Shown here: positions 30,478 to 38,678 of the stretch, in pieces | Position numbering within the stretch: the stretch's first letter is position 1 | How the letters are laid out: each line of letters opens with the position of its first letter | Assembly: GCA_963169915.1 (NCBI GenBank) | Contig: CAUJEM010000008.1 | Span: 1 to 64,000, forward strand | From: Myxococcota bacterium | GTDB taxonomy: Bacteria; Myxococcota_A; Polyangia; Polyangiales; Polyangiaceae | Direction of reading: 5' to 3' | DNA: 64,000 bases | Made by a program: the position numbers and the translations under genes | Notes under the pieces: model-generated | The model's input: the letters and a program-made list of their open reading frames with translations, nothing else | Databases searched by the model: none | What the model was told of the DNA's origin: nothing

Positions 30478-32034
30478 TCACTCGAGCGGCTGGCCCATGG
30501 CCGCGAGCTGCTCGACCAGCTCCCCGGCGTCGATGAGGCGTCGGACGGCCGCGATGTCTCGATAGAGCGGGCGATCTTCGGCGAGCGGAGCGACCACCTG
30601 GCGCACCGCAGCGTGGGCCGCCTGGACCCCCTGCCCTGGCCTGAGCGGGAGTCGCTGATCGAGCCCCGCTGCGGCCACGAGGATCTCGATGGCGAGCGAG
30701 TGGCTGACGTTCTCGACCACCTGCCGCAGCTTGCGCGCGCCGATGCTCCCCATGCTCACGTGATCTTCCCGCCCGGCGCTGGAGGGGATGGAATCGACGC
30801 TGGAAGGGTGACAGAGCACCTTGTTTTCGCTCACCAGCGCCGCGCTCGCGACCTGCGCGATCATGAAGCCGGACTGCAGCCCGCTGTGGTTGGCCAAGAA
30901 CGGCGTCAGCCCGCTCGAGAGCGCCGGGTTGACGAGCTGCTCGACGCGGCGCTCGCTGATGTTCCCGAGCTCCGCTACCGCCATGGCCGCCAGATCGGCG
31001 GCGAAGGCGACCGGCTGCCCGTGGAAGTTGCCCCCGGAGATGATCTCCGCCTCCCCCGCGGGCGTCAGGAACACGCTGGGGTTGTCCGTGGCGCTGTTGC
31101 ACTCCCGCGCCACCAGCTCGCGCGCCCACGCGAGCGCGTCACGCGTCGCGCCATGGACCTGGGGCATGCAGCGCAGGCTGTAGGGGTCTTGCACCTTGTT
31201 GCAGTCGTGGTGGCTCTGCATGATCTCACTGGCCACGAGCAGGCGCCGCAGGTTTCCCGCGACGACGGCTTGGCCCGGGTGCGGACGGAGCCGCATGAGG
31301 CGCTCGTCGAAGGGGGCCTGCGAGCCCTTGAGCGCCTCGAGGCTCATCGCGCCCGCGACGTCGGCGACGCGCGCGAGCCGGTGCGCGTCGTGGAGCGCCA
31401 GGGCGGCGTAGGCGGTCATGTACTGGGTGCCGTTGATGAGCGCGAGGCCCTCCTTGGCCTGCAGCTGCACGGGTGAGAGGCCCGCGAGCGCCAGCGCCTC
31501 CGCGCCGGCGAGGGAGCGTCCGTCGAAGCTCGCCTCCCCCTCCCCGATCATCACCAGGGCCAGGTGTGCCAGCGGCGCGAGATCACCCGAGGCCCCCACC
31601 GAGCCCTGGGCGGGGATGACGGGCACGACCCCTCGGTTGAGCATGTCGAGCAGCAAGCGGACGACCTCCGCCCTGACCCCCGAGTGCCCGAGCGCGACCG
31701 TCTGCGCCCGGAGCAGCATCATGGCGCGGACGACCTCTTTGGGCATGGCCGGCCCGACGCCGCAGGCGTGCGAGCGCACCAGGTTGCGCTGGAGCTCGCG
31801 CACGAGCCGCTGCTCGATGCGGGTCTCCGCCAGCGCACCAAAGCCGGTGTTGACCCCGTAGATGCGCGGCGCGGCGTCTCCCAGCGTGACGATGCGCTCG
31901 ATGGCAGCGCGTGAGGCCTCGAGCCGCTCGAGCGCTCCCGCGTCGAGCATGGTGGGGCGCTCGGCTCGGGCGACCTCCACGAGCTGCTCCACGGTCAGGG
32001 GTTGTCCAACGACGACGGCCTGCGTGACGGACAT
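30478..32034 (-). CDS. hutH: Histidine ammonia-lyase HutH
   Basis: 518 residues. It deaminates L-histidine to urocanate, the first step of histidine degradation, in the cytoplasm. The MIO prosthetic group forms from Ala-Ser-Gly in [14 protein letters not shown] (about residues 145-158). The N-terminal YGVNTGFG and the HAL-specific [19 protein letters not shown] distinguish it from phenylalanine/tyrosine lyases. The remaining hut genes (urocanase, imidazolonepropionase, formimidoylglutamase) are not adjacent, so it is an orphan here. TAGCGT lies 9 nt upstream of the ATG. Confidence 0.92.
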   Translation of the reverse strand: MSVTQAVVVGQPLTVEQLVEVARAERPTMLDAGALERLEASRAAIERIVTLGDAAPRIYGVNTGFGALAETRIEQRLVRELQRNLVRSHACGVGPAMPKEVVRAMMLLRAQTVALGHSGVRAEVVRLLLDMLNRGVVPVIPAQGSVGASGDLAPLAHLALVMIGEGEASFDGRSLAGAEALALAGLSPVQLQAKEGLALINGTQYMTAYAALALHDAHRLARVADVAGAMSLEALKGSQAPFDERLMRLRPHPGQAVVAGNLRRLLVASEIMQSHHDCNKVQDPYSLRCMPQVHGATRDALAWARELVARECNSATDNPSVFLTPAGEAEIISGGNFHGQPVAFAADLAAMAVAELGNISERRVEQLVNPALSSGLTPFLANHSGLQSGFMIAQVASAALVSENKVLCHPSSVDSIPSSAGREDHVSMGSIGARKLRQVVENVSHSLAIEILVAAAGLDQRLPLRPGQGVQAAHAAVRQVVAPLAEDRPLYRDIAAVRRLIDAGELVEQLAAMGQPLE

Positions 32035-32043
32035 GACGTCCGC

Positions 32044-32049
32044 ACGCTA
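32044..32049 (-). promoter_or_regulatory. Candidate -10 hexamer TAGCGT for hutH
   Basis: On the minus strand TAGCGT ends 9 nt before the hutH ATG, giving a leaderless or very short leader. The same hexamer occurs at 6206-6211 and 326-331. Confidence 0.35.
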
Positions 32050-32208
32050 GGTCAGCGCCCTCCGCCAGGGAACCCGACCGACGCCGGACGCGGTGCGCTC
32101 CCCGAATGACGGGTCACCACCACAGAATAGCTACCCCATAATATTCTAATTGCATCAGAATTTACTTTTGGCGGGCGCGGCGGCATGACCCATGGCAGAA
32201 GGCGCCGC

Positions 32209-33000
32209 ATGAAACTCACTCTCTTTCCACTGCTCGTTGCATTGACGCTGGGGGGCTGCGCGGGGACCAGCCCTGAGGCCGCCACGCCCACGGACGCGCC
32301 GCGGGCCGTCGCCGCCACCGCGGCGCAGCTCCAGGCGCAGCGCTGGGTCCTCGAGACCGCCACGGACGGCTCGGCGGCGCCCATGAGCGCGCTCTTTGGT
32401 GGCGGGGCGAAGCTCAGTCTCAGCTTCGACAAGGAGTCCGTGCAGATCACCGGGGGCTGCAACTCCCTCGGCGGCAGCTACTCCCTCGCCGAGGGCGGTA
32501 AGCTCAGCGTCGGCCCCCTCCGCGCCACCTTGATGGCGTGCGCGCCCGAGCTCATGGCGGCCGATCAGGCGATGAGCTCCCTGCTCCCGAAGCTGACGCA
32601 GGCCACGCTCGACGGCGAGTCCCGCCTCCGGCTGGTGGCGCCCTCGGGAGAGACGACCGTGTGGGTGGGCTCCCCCACCGCCGAGGCGCGCTACGGCGAG
32701 GCCAAGGCCACGCTCTTCTTCGAGGTGGCGCCGGCGCGCGTCGCCTGTCAGCACCCGCTCATCAAGGACCACCAGTGCCTCAGCGTGCGGCGGCTCAGCT
32801 ACGACGCGAACGGGATCAAGCAGGAGCCCACGGGGGCTTGGGAGCCGCTCTTCGCCGAGATCGAGGGCTTCGAGTTCAAGGAGGGGCAGCGCAGCGTGCT
32901 CCGGGTCAAGCAGTACGAGCGCGCCCAGCCGCCGGCGGACGCCTCGTCCATCGTCTACGTGCTGGATCTGGTCGTGGAGTCGGAGCTGGCGAAGCCCTAG
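32209..33000 (+). CDS. META-domain lipoprotein with a DUF4377-like C-terminal domain
   Basis: 263 residues. The signal peptide ends in the lipobox LGGC (about residue 16). Residues 40-150 match the META/HslJ-type fold (QRWVLET, ITGGCNSLGGSY, RATLMACAPELM), and about 165-263 resemble DUF4377 (CQHPLIKDHQCLSVRRL, LFAEIEGFEFKEGQRSVLRV). HslJ-like META proteins are linked to heat or novobiocin resistance in E. coli, but the molecular function is unknown. The ATG at 32209 gives the correct signal peptide; an upstream in-frame start at 32185 does not. The upstream 100 nt is the most AT-rich stretch nearby, probably promoter DNA. Confidence 0.82.
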   Translation: MKLTLFPLLVALTLGGCAGTSPEAATPTDAPRAVAATAAQLQAQRWVLETATDGSAAPMSALFGGGAKLSLSFDKESVQITGGCNSLGGSYSLAEGGKLSVGPLRATLMACAPELMAADQAMSSLLPKLTQATLDGESRLRLVAPSGETTVWVGSPTAEARYGEAKATLFFEVAPARVACQHPLIKDHQCLSVRRLSYDANGIKQEPTGAWEPLFAEIEGFEFKEGQRSVLRVKQYERAQPPADASSIVYVLDLVVESELAKP

Positions 33001-33010
33001 CGCGCTCGGC

Positions 33011-33039
33011 GCGGGGGAGCTCGCTCAGAGCTCCCCCGC
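33011..33039 (+). terminator. Strong GC hairpin after the META lipoprotein gene
   Basis: GCGGGGGAGCTC and GAGCTCCCCCGC form a perfect 12-bp stem with a 5-nt loop, 10 nt after the stop codon. There is no T-run, so it may work with Rho or as an mRNA 3'-end stabiliser. Confidence 0.55.
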
Positions 33040-33122
33040 CGCCGCGCCGCCCGCCCCGGCCACCGCTCGGGCGAGGCGCAGCGCTCGGTGACGAGCCGCT
33101 GGCCAGGGCGAGCAGCTTGAAT

Positions 33123-33128
33123 TACGGT
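33123..33128 (+). promoter_or_regulatory. Candidate -10 hexamer TACGGT of a leaderless transcript
   Basis: TACGGT (in TTGAATTACGGT) ends 8 nt before the ATG at 33137, and no Shine-Dalgarno sequence is present. Confidence 0.35.
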
Positions 33129-33136
33129 GCGCCGCG

Positions 33137-33652
33137 ATGCGCTACTACGTCAGCGTCGACGGACAACCCTTCGAAGTCGAGATCACAGCCCGCGCCGGCT
33201 TGCCCGAGGTGCGGCTGATGACGCCCGGCGATGCCACCGGGCGCGTCGTGGACGCCGAGCTCGTGACGCGAGGCCAGATCCATAGCGTGCGCGTCGGTGG
33301 CGCCCTCTATGAGCTGACGCTCGACCGCGCGGCGCCGGAGTACGACGTCACGGTCAACGGGCGGCGCGGCGTCGCCCGCGTGGAGAGCGCGAAGCAGCGC
33401 GCCATGGCGAACATGCGCGGCTCCGGCGCAGACGCCAACGACGGCACGCTGTGCTCGCCCATGCCAGGCAAGGTGGTCAAGCTGCTGGCCAAGGTGGGCG
33501 ACGAGATCGAGGCGGGGGTGCCGCTCGCGGTGGTCGAAGCCATGAAGATGGAAAATGAGCTGCTCGCGCCGAGGACGGGCGTCGTGCGCGAGGTGCGGGT
33601 CGCCGTGGGCGACGCCGTCGAGGGCGGAGCGCCGCTCCTCATCATCGAGTAG
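33137..33652 (+). CDS. Biotinyl-carrier (biotin/lipoyl attachment) domain protein
   Basis: 171 residues. The C-terminal 75 residues form a biotinyl domain with the biotinylation motif EAMKMEN (Lys around residue 137) inside the usual hairpin, preceded by SPMPGKVVKLLAKVGDEIEAG. The N-terminal 95 residues are beta-rich (YYVSVDGQPFEVEI, YDVTVNGRRGVARVE), as in stand-alone biotin carriers of acyl-CoA carboxylases. It would shuttle CO2 between a biotin carboxylase and a carboxyltransferase, but neither is present nearby, so its partner enzyme must lie elsewhere. The single gene stands between two hairpin/convergent boundaries. Confidence 0.88.
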   Translation: MRYYVSVDGQPFEVEITARAGLPEVRLMTPGDATGRVVDAELVTRGQIHSVRVGGALYELTLDRAAPEYDVTVNGRRGVARVESAKQRAMANMRGSGADANDGTLCSPMPGKVVKLLAKVGDEIEAGVPLAVVEAMKMENELLAPRTGVVREVRVAVGDAVEGGAPLLIIE

Positions 33653-33670
33653 CGCCGACCACCGCGCGGC

Positions 33671-35902
33671 TCAGCGCGTGACGTTGACCACCCGGAGCTG
33701 CCGTCGGAAGGCCTTGAAGCGCTCCACCGCCGTGGCGGCGCGCGGGTCTTTGTCGAGCAGATCTTTCTTCTCGTCCGGATCCGCGTCCAGATCATACACG
33801 CCCAGCGGACGCCCGGCGGTGGCGATGACCTTGAGGCCATGCTCGATGAAGGCCTGCCGCTCGGCGTTGTTCGGCCCCGCCGCCATGTCCACGAACACCA
33901 CGCGCTCGGCCGGCGCCTCGGCGGCGCCGCCCAGCAGCTCTGGCAGCAGGCTCTGACCGCTCATGAAATCCGTCCCCTCCCCGGTGGGCGCGGGCGCGCC
34001 GAAGATACCGAGCAGGGTGGGCGCGAGATCGATCGCGCTGCGGCGCGCGGTGATGCGCCGTCCCGAGCGCCCCGGCAGGTGCACGATGAGCGGGACCCGC
34101 ACCAGCTCCTCCCACACCTCGAAGCCGTGGCGGAGCAGCCCGTGCTCGCCAAAGGCCTCGCCGTGATCGCTGGTCACAATGATGATGGCGCGGTCCGCGA
34201 AGGCGCTCTCCTCGATGAACTTCAGCAGCCGCCCGACGTGTCGGTCCGTGTTGGCGACCTCGCTGTCGTAGAGGGCGCGCGCGTCGCTGCCGAAGTCGAA
34301 CTCCGGGCTCTTGACGTACTCGGCGTGGGGGTCGAGGTAGTGCGCCCACACGAAGCTCTTGCCCCGCACGTTCTCCGGCACGCCCAGCTGGGCGATGGCG
34401 GCGTCGGTGACCTTGTCGGCGAGCACGCCGCGGTCACCCTCCATCTGGAGCTGGCGCGGTGCCGCGCTCAGATCCAAGACGTCGAAGCCACGCCCGAGCC
34501 CCGTGTTCTCCTTGAAGTACCAGTGGCACTGGACGCTCACGGTGCGCACCCCCGCGGCCTGGAGCCGCTCCTGGATCATGGTGTCGCTCTTGCCGTAGCT
34601 GTTGAAATGGCTCCACCCGCGGTGCGTCTCGCTGCCGTACTTTCCGGCGAGCATCGGGCCGATGCTCTTGCCGGTGTAGGAGGCGAGGGCGTAGGCGCGC
34701 TCGTACACCGTGCTGCGCGCTGCCAGGGCGTCCAAGGACCTCGAGACGGGGCGCGGGTTGCCCGCGTAGCCGAGATCCCAGCGGAGCGTGTCCACCGTGA
34801 TGAGCACGACGATGGGCTCCTTCGGGAGCTCCTGCGCGAGGGCGGGCTTCGCCAGCGGCGCGGGCGCCGGCTCGAAGCTGACCTCCGCTGCGTCTTGGCC
34901 CGAGCAGTCCTGGTCGACGCCGTCCCCCGGGAGATCGTCAGCGCCCGGGCGAACGCTCGGATCGGCGTCGTTGCAGTCTCCCCCACCGAAGAGGCGACTG
35001 ACGCCGTCGCCGTCGGCGTCACCGAGCTTGCGCCAGCGCGGGAGCAGCAGCTTGGAGAGCGGCGCCGAGCGCTCCACAGCGAGGGCGAGCTGGCGAGCCT
35101 CCAGCCCGCCGTGCGCGGCGTGATAGCTGAGCCCCAAGGGCGCGAGCCCCAGCGCGAGCAGCGCAGCGAGCGGGAGCCGCGCCAGCGCCGCGGGCGCCAG
35201 GTAGGCGCCGGCCACGAGCAAGAGCAACAGCCCTGGGGCTCGCAGATCCAGCTCGTCACGCTTGAGCACCCCGAAGACGCCCAGCGTCCCGCCCGTCCCC
35301 GCGCTCGTCCCGCTGCTCACCGCCCACGCGAAGATCGCCGCAGCGACGACGGCGGCCACGGAGGCCGTGACGAGCGGCGACGGCGCCCGCCAGCGCTGCG
35401 CGGCGGCCACGTCGAACGCCGCGCGGACGGCCACGACCACGGCGAGCAGCGAGAGCGCGCCACCGAGGCCGAGCGCCGCCGCCGTCACGCCGGCGGGCGC
35501 CTCCGTGACGAGCTGCCGTAGCCCGAGGCGCGCGAGCAGGACCGTCCAGCCGAGCGCGCCGAGCACCGCGAGCGGCGCCGCGAGGGCGAGCCCACGCCGC
35601 CGCTCCGGAGCCGCGGGCTGGAGCCAGCGCGTCAGCCGCCCGAGCGACGGCGGCGCCTCGGGGTGGAGCGCCAAGCTCGCCAGCCCGACCGCACCGGCGA
35701 GCGCCAAGGCCAGCGGCGCGATGAGGCCCATGAGCGCGAGCCACGTCGCGCCCCAGGGCGGAGGCTCGACCGTCGCCTGGATGGCGCTGCGAGCGTCGAG
35801 CAGCGCGGCGAGCCCGCCGACGCTGGAGCCGCCCGCGAGCGCGGCGGCCCAGCGCCTCGAGCGCGAGGGGGGGACGGGTGCGGCGGCGTCGGGCACAGGC
35901 AC
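33671..35902 (-). CDS. Polytopic membrane sulfatase-like protein with an inserted MopE-like motif
   Basis: 743 residues from a GTG. Six to seven transmembrane helices occupy about residues 18-290. An Asp-rich segment (DADGDGVSRLFGGGDCNDAD then DGVDQDCSG, about 293-333) resembles MopE/thrombospondin-3 calcium motifs. The C-terminal 400 residues are a sulfatase-superfamily domain: VLITVDTLRWDLGY, AHYLDPHAEY and SDHGEAFGEHG. The nucleophile region is SYTGKSIGPMLAGKYGSE, which lacks C/S-x-P-x-R, so formylglycine activation is not expected. The overall plan resembles LtaS- or EptA-like membrane phosphotransferases. The substrate is unknown; an envelope location is clear. Confidence 0.82.
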   Translation of the reverse strand: MPVPDAAAPVPPSRSRRWAAALAGGSSVGGLAALLDARSAIQATVEPPPWGATWLALMGLIAPLALALAGAVGLASLALHPEAPPSLGRLTRWLQPAAPERRRGLALAAPLAVLGALGWTVLLARLGLRQLVTEAPAGVTAAALGLGGALSLLAVVVAVRAAFDVAAAQRWRAPSPLVTASVAAVVAAAIFAWAVSSGTSAGTGGTLGVFGVLKRDELDLRAPGLLLLLVAGAYLAPAALARLPLAALLALGLAPLGLSYHAAHGGLEARQLALAVERSAPLSKLLLPRWRKLGDADGDGVSRLFGGGDCNDADPSVRPGADDLPGDGVDQDCSGQDAAEVSFEPAPAPLAKPALAQELPKEPIVVLITVDTLRWDLGYAGNPRPVSRSLDALAARSTVYERAYALASYTGKSIGPMLAGKYGSETHRGWSHFNSYGKSDTMIQERLQAAGVRTVSVQCHWYFKENTGLGRGFDVLDLSAAPRQLQMEGDRGVLADKVTDAAIAQLGVPENVRGKSFVWAHYLDPHAEYVKSPEFDFGSDARALYDSEVANTDRHVGRLLKFIEESAFADRAIIIVTSDHGEAFGEHGLLRHGFEVWEELVRVPLIVHLPGRSGRRITARRSAIDLAPTLLGIFGAPAPTGEGTDFMSGQSLLPELLGGAAEAPAERVVFVDMAAGPNNAERQAFIEHGLKVIATAGRPLGVYDLDADPDEKKDLLDKDPRAATAVERFKAFRRQLRVVNVTR

Positions 35903-35991
35903 GCTCTAGAGGCAGACGCCGGGCTCCGCAACACCCGGGCGACCGCGCGCCCCGCGTGCGCCGACGTGGAGGAGCGCTGCCCCGAAAGCGC

Positions 35992-36987
35992 TCAGCGCGG
36001 CGCGCTGCGCCCTCGCCGCGCCTTGGCGAGGGGGTGAGCGCCGTCGTACACGCTCAGCAGGTGCTCCACGGAGACGTGCGTGTAGCGCTGCGTCGTCGCG
36101 AGGCTGGAGTGGCCCAGCAGCTCTTGGATGGCGCGCAGATCCGCGCCGCCCTCGAGCAGGTGCGTGGCGCAGCTGTGCCTCAGCGCGTGGGGGTGGAGAT
36201 CGGGGCGCCCCGCGCCGCGGGCACCGTAGCGCCGCACCAGCTCGTGCACCTGGCGCACGCCGAGCCGGCGCCCTCGAAGGCCGAGGAAGAGCGCCTTGGG
36301 ATCTTGGTAGTGGGTCGTGGGGTGACGAAAGTGCTCCCGCCAGGGCAGGTAGGCCTCGAGCGCGCCACGCGCCTTGGAGCCCACCGGCACGAGGCGCTCT
36401 TTGTTGCCCTTGCCTCGGACGCGCAGCTCGCCCGCCGCCGCCGCCGTCGCGGCGCTCAGTTCGAGGCCGCACAGCTCCGCGACGCGGACCCCGGATCCGT
36501 AGAGCAACTCCAAGATCGCAGCATCTCGGCGCGCGACGGGCTCGTTGGCGAGCGGCTCCGCCAGCGGCGCTTCCATCACCCGCGCGGCGGCGTCCACGCC
36601 GAGAAACTTCGGGAGGGGGCGCCGCGCCTTGGGCGTGGCCAGGAGCGCCGCTGGGCTGCGCGAGACCGTGCCCAGGCGCTCGAGGTGTCGGAACAGGCCC
36701 CGCACCGCCGCCAGCTTGCGGGCGATGCTGGGCGGCGCCACGCGCCGTGACAGCCCTCCCAGCCAGGCGCGCAGGGCGAGCTTGGTGACGTCCGCCAGCT
36801 CGGGGGGCCGGGCGAGACGATCGGCTAGGTGCTGAGCGAGCTGGAGCAGATCCTTCCCGTAGGCCGTGACGGTGTGCGCCGACGCGCGCTGCTCGTACCG
36901 CAAGTAGTCCGTGTAGCCCGCGATGGCGCGTCCGAGGCCCCCGGACGCGGCCTGCTCGGGGCACGGGATAGGCGCGACACTCGACAC
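35992..36987 (-). CDS. xerC: Tyrosine recombinase XerC/XerD-like
   Basis: 331 residues from a GTG. The N-terminal SAM-like core-binding domain (about 20-115; [20 protein letters not shown]) is followed by the catalytic domain. Its residues are visible in order: Arg in [12 protein letters not shown], Lys in [10 protein letters not shown], HxLRH in [15 protein letters not shown] in [11 protein letters not shown], and the nucleophile Tyr in RYTHVS. This is the Xer class that resolves chromosome dimers at dif. It is somewhat longer than E. coli XerC (298), partly through a Pro/Arg-rich C-terminus. No phage or integron genes surround it, so a housekeeping role is most likely. XerD cannot be excluded. 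Confidence 0.87.
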   Translation of the reverse strand: MSSVAPIPCPEQAASGGLGRAIAGYTDYLRYEQRASAHTVTAYGKDLLQLAQHLADRLARPPELADVTKLALRAWLGGLSRRVAPPSIARKLAAVRGLFRHLERLGTVSRSPAALLATPKARRPLPKFLGVDAAARVMEAPLAEPLANEPVARRDAAILELLYGSGVRVAELCGLELSAATAAAAGELRVRGKGNKERLVPVGSKARGALEAYLPWREHFRHPTTHYQDPKALFLGLRGRRLGVRQVHELVRRYGARGAGRPDLHPHALRHSCATHLLEGGADLRAIQELLGHSSLATTQRYTHVSVEHLLSVYDGAHPLAKARRGRSAPR

Positions 36988-37035
36988 CGCACCATCTTGC
37001 GCCAGGGTGGGTAGCTTTCCCAGTAAGCCGCCAAC

Positions 37036-37701
37036 CTAAGCGTAGAGCAGCGCCATGGCCCAGAGCGAGAGCCCCACCACGCCGAGCGCGGCGCTCACGA
37101 GCAACGGCCGCCGGCGCACCCTCCCCGCGGCATCGACCGCGCGCCCGGCCAGCAGCCCCAAGGCGAGCAGCACGAGCAGAAAGCCCCCGGTGAGCGCGGC
37201 TGCCCAGGGCGGCTCTGGCGTGTCGTCCCGCTCGAGCTCGGCGAGCGGGCCCGGGGCCGGGGGCGCGGCGCCGAGCTCCGCGCTCACCGCGGCGGGCGCC
37301 CCCCCGGCGCCCGCCGGCTGGCTCAGGCGCGCGAGGTGACCATTGGCGAGCGCGAGCTCCTCCGCCCGCACTTGACGGAAGTGGCGCGTCTCGAGCGCCG
37401 CTCCCCGCACCGCCCTCCAGGCGTCTCGTGCGAGCCCCACGTCGCCGCTGGCCTCTGCGCCTCGTGCGATGGCCAGCAGCCGCGCATAGGCCCGTGAGAC
37501 GTGCCCCGCGCCCGGCGCGTAGAGCACGGCGGCGCGGCGCGCGTGCAGCAGCGCCGTCGAGACGTCCCCGCGATCGAAGGCCTCGTCCGACTGGAGCATC
37601 TCTCGCTCGCCGTCCCGCACCATGCGGCCAGTGAGCGCCGCCAGCCCCAGCACGAGCGCGAGCAGCAGCAAGGCCGTACGCCTCAGCCAGGTGCCCGTCA
37701 T
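37036..37701 (-). CDS. Membrane protein with helical-repeat-like periplasmic domain, unknown function
   Basis: 221 residues. One N-terminal helix (about 7-25), then an extracytoplasmic segment with TPR-like helices (about 35-125; SDEAFDRGDVSTALLHARRA), then two C-terminal transmembrane helices (about 165-185 and 198-219). The start overlaps the permease stop (ATGA), so both form one translational unit and may act as partners. No family name can be given. Confidence 0.65.
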   Translation of the reverse strand: MTGTWLRRTALLLLALVLGLAALTGRMVRDGEREMLQSDEAFDRGDVSTALLHARRAAVLYAPGAGHVSRAYARLLAIARGAEASGDVGLARDAWRAVRGAALETRHFRQVRAEELALANGHLARLSQPAGAGGAPAAVSAELGAAPPAPGPLAELERDDTPEPPWAAALTGGFLLVLLALGLLAGRAVDAAGRVRRRPLLVSAALGVVGLSLWAMALLYA

Positions 37702-38639
37702 GCGATGTCACGGCGGCGAAAGAGCCAGGCGCTGAGCGCGAGCAGCACCAGGCACCACGCCGCGCTCTGGAGCATCGCCAGGCCGAGGTATGGCGCGACC
37801 GGCGCCGCGCTCTCTCCCGTGAGCAAGGCGCGCGGCGGCACGTACACCATGAGGTTCGGGAAGACCCAGGCCGCTCCCCTGCCCAGCGCGTGGATGCTGG
37901 CGCCGAACATCCGCTCTGGAAGCCTCCCCAGGGTGTCGGCCGAGCGCCCCACCAAGAACACCCCCAGCGTGAAGAGGGCAGACAAGAACGGGCTGGAAAA
38001 CGAGGAGAAGAGGCTCGCCACGGCGATGACGATGGCGACCTCCGCTAGGCTGAGCAGCCCGCTCAAGAGCACCACCCGGCGATCGTCCGGCGCTCCCCCG
38101 GCGAGCCAGGCCGCCGCGAGGAGCAGGACCGCCGCCGCGGGGATGGGCAGCCAGGTGCGCGCCCGCGGGGCGCGCCAGAGCACCCCGGCGATCCCTAGCG
38201 AGGGGAGCCCGAGCGCCAGCCCCAGCCGGACCGAGCCGACCTGCGCCGTGACCGCGAGCGCCACCAGCGACACCGCCATGTTGGCGCCGATGAAGGTGGC
38301 GAGCGTCAGTAAGGTGCCGAAAAATTTCCCGACGAGGTACTCCCAGCGCTCGATGGGGCGAGCCAGGACGGGAAAGAGGGTCTTGAGCTCGAGCTCACGG
38401 TGGAGGGAGGTGCCTCCCACCGTGATCGCGACCACCACCGCGTACAGTGACACGCTGGCCGCCCCGAGATCGCTGATGACGCGCAGCGCGCCGCCGAGCG
38501 CGAAGGCGCCGACCACCACGGAGTAGAGGACGGTCGAGACCGTCAGGGCAAACAAGCCGTGCAAGAGGCGCGCGCGCACCGCCTCACGGTAGGTGTTGAG
38601 CGCGATGACGCCGATCCGAGCGAACATCTCGGCGCTCAA
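37698..38639 (-). CDS. ABC-2-type transporter permease subunit
   Basis: 313 residues from a TTG at 38639; the ATG at 38627 (309 residues) is an equally good start. Six predicted transmembrane helices show the ABC-2 signature pattern: NTYREAVRARLLHGLFAL at the N-terminus, then ELELKTLFPVLARPIERWEY and YLVGKFFGTLL. Such subunits work with a separate ATPase to export lipids, polymers or drugs, or to assist copper-enzyme maturation (NosY type). No ATPase gene is adjacent, so the partner must be elsewhere. TAGATT sits about 10 nt before the ATG at 38627. Confidence 0.8.
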   Translation of the reverse strand: MSAEMFARIGVIALNTYREAVRARLLHGLFALTVSTVLYSVVVGAFALGGALRVISDLGAASVSLYAVVVAITVGGTSLHRELELKTLFPVLARPIERWEYLVGKFFGTLLTLATFIGANMAVSLVALAVTAQVGSVRLGLALGLPSLGIAGVLWRAPRARTWLPIPAAAVLLLAAAWLAGGAPDDRRVVLLSGLLSLAEVAIVIAVASLFSSFSSPFLSALFTLGVFLVGRSADTLGRLPERMFGASIHALGRGAAWVFPNLMVYVPPRALLTGESAAPVAPYLGLAMLQSAAWCLVLLALSAWLFRRRDIA

Positions 38640-38678
38640 TCTAGTCGAGGCGCCCCGCCGACGAAAGCACCCACGCGC

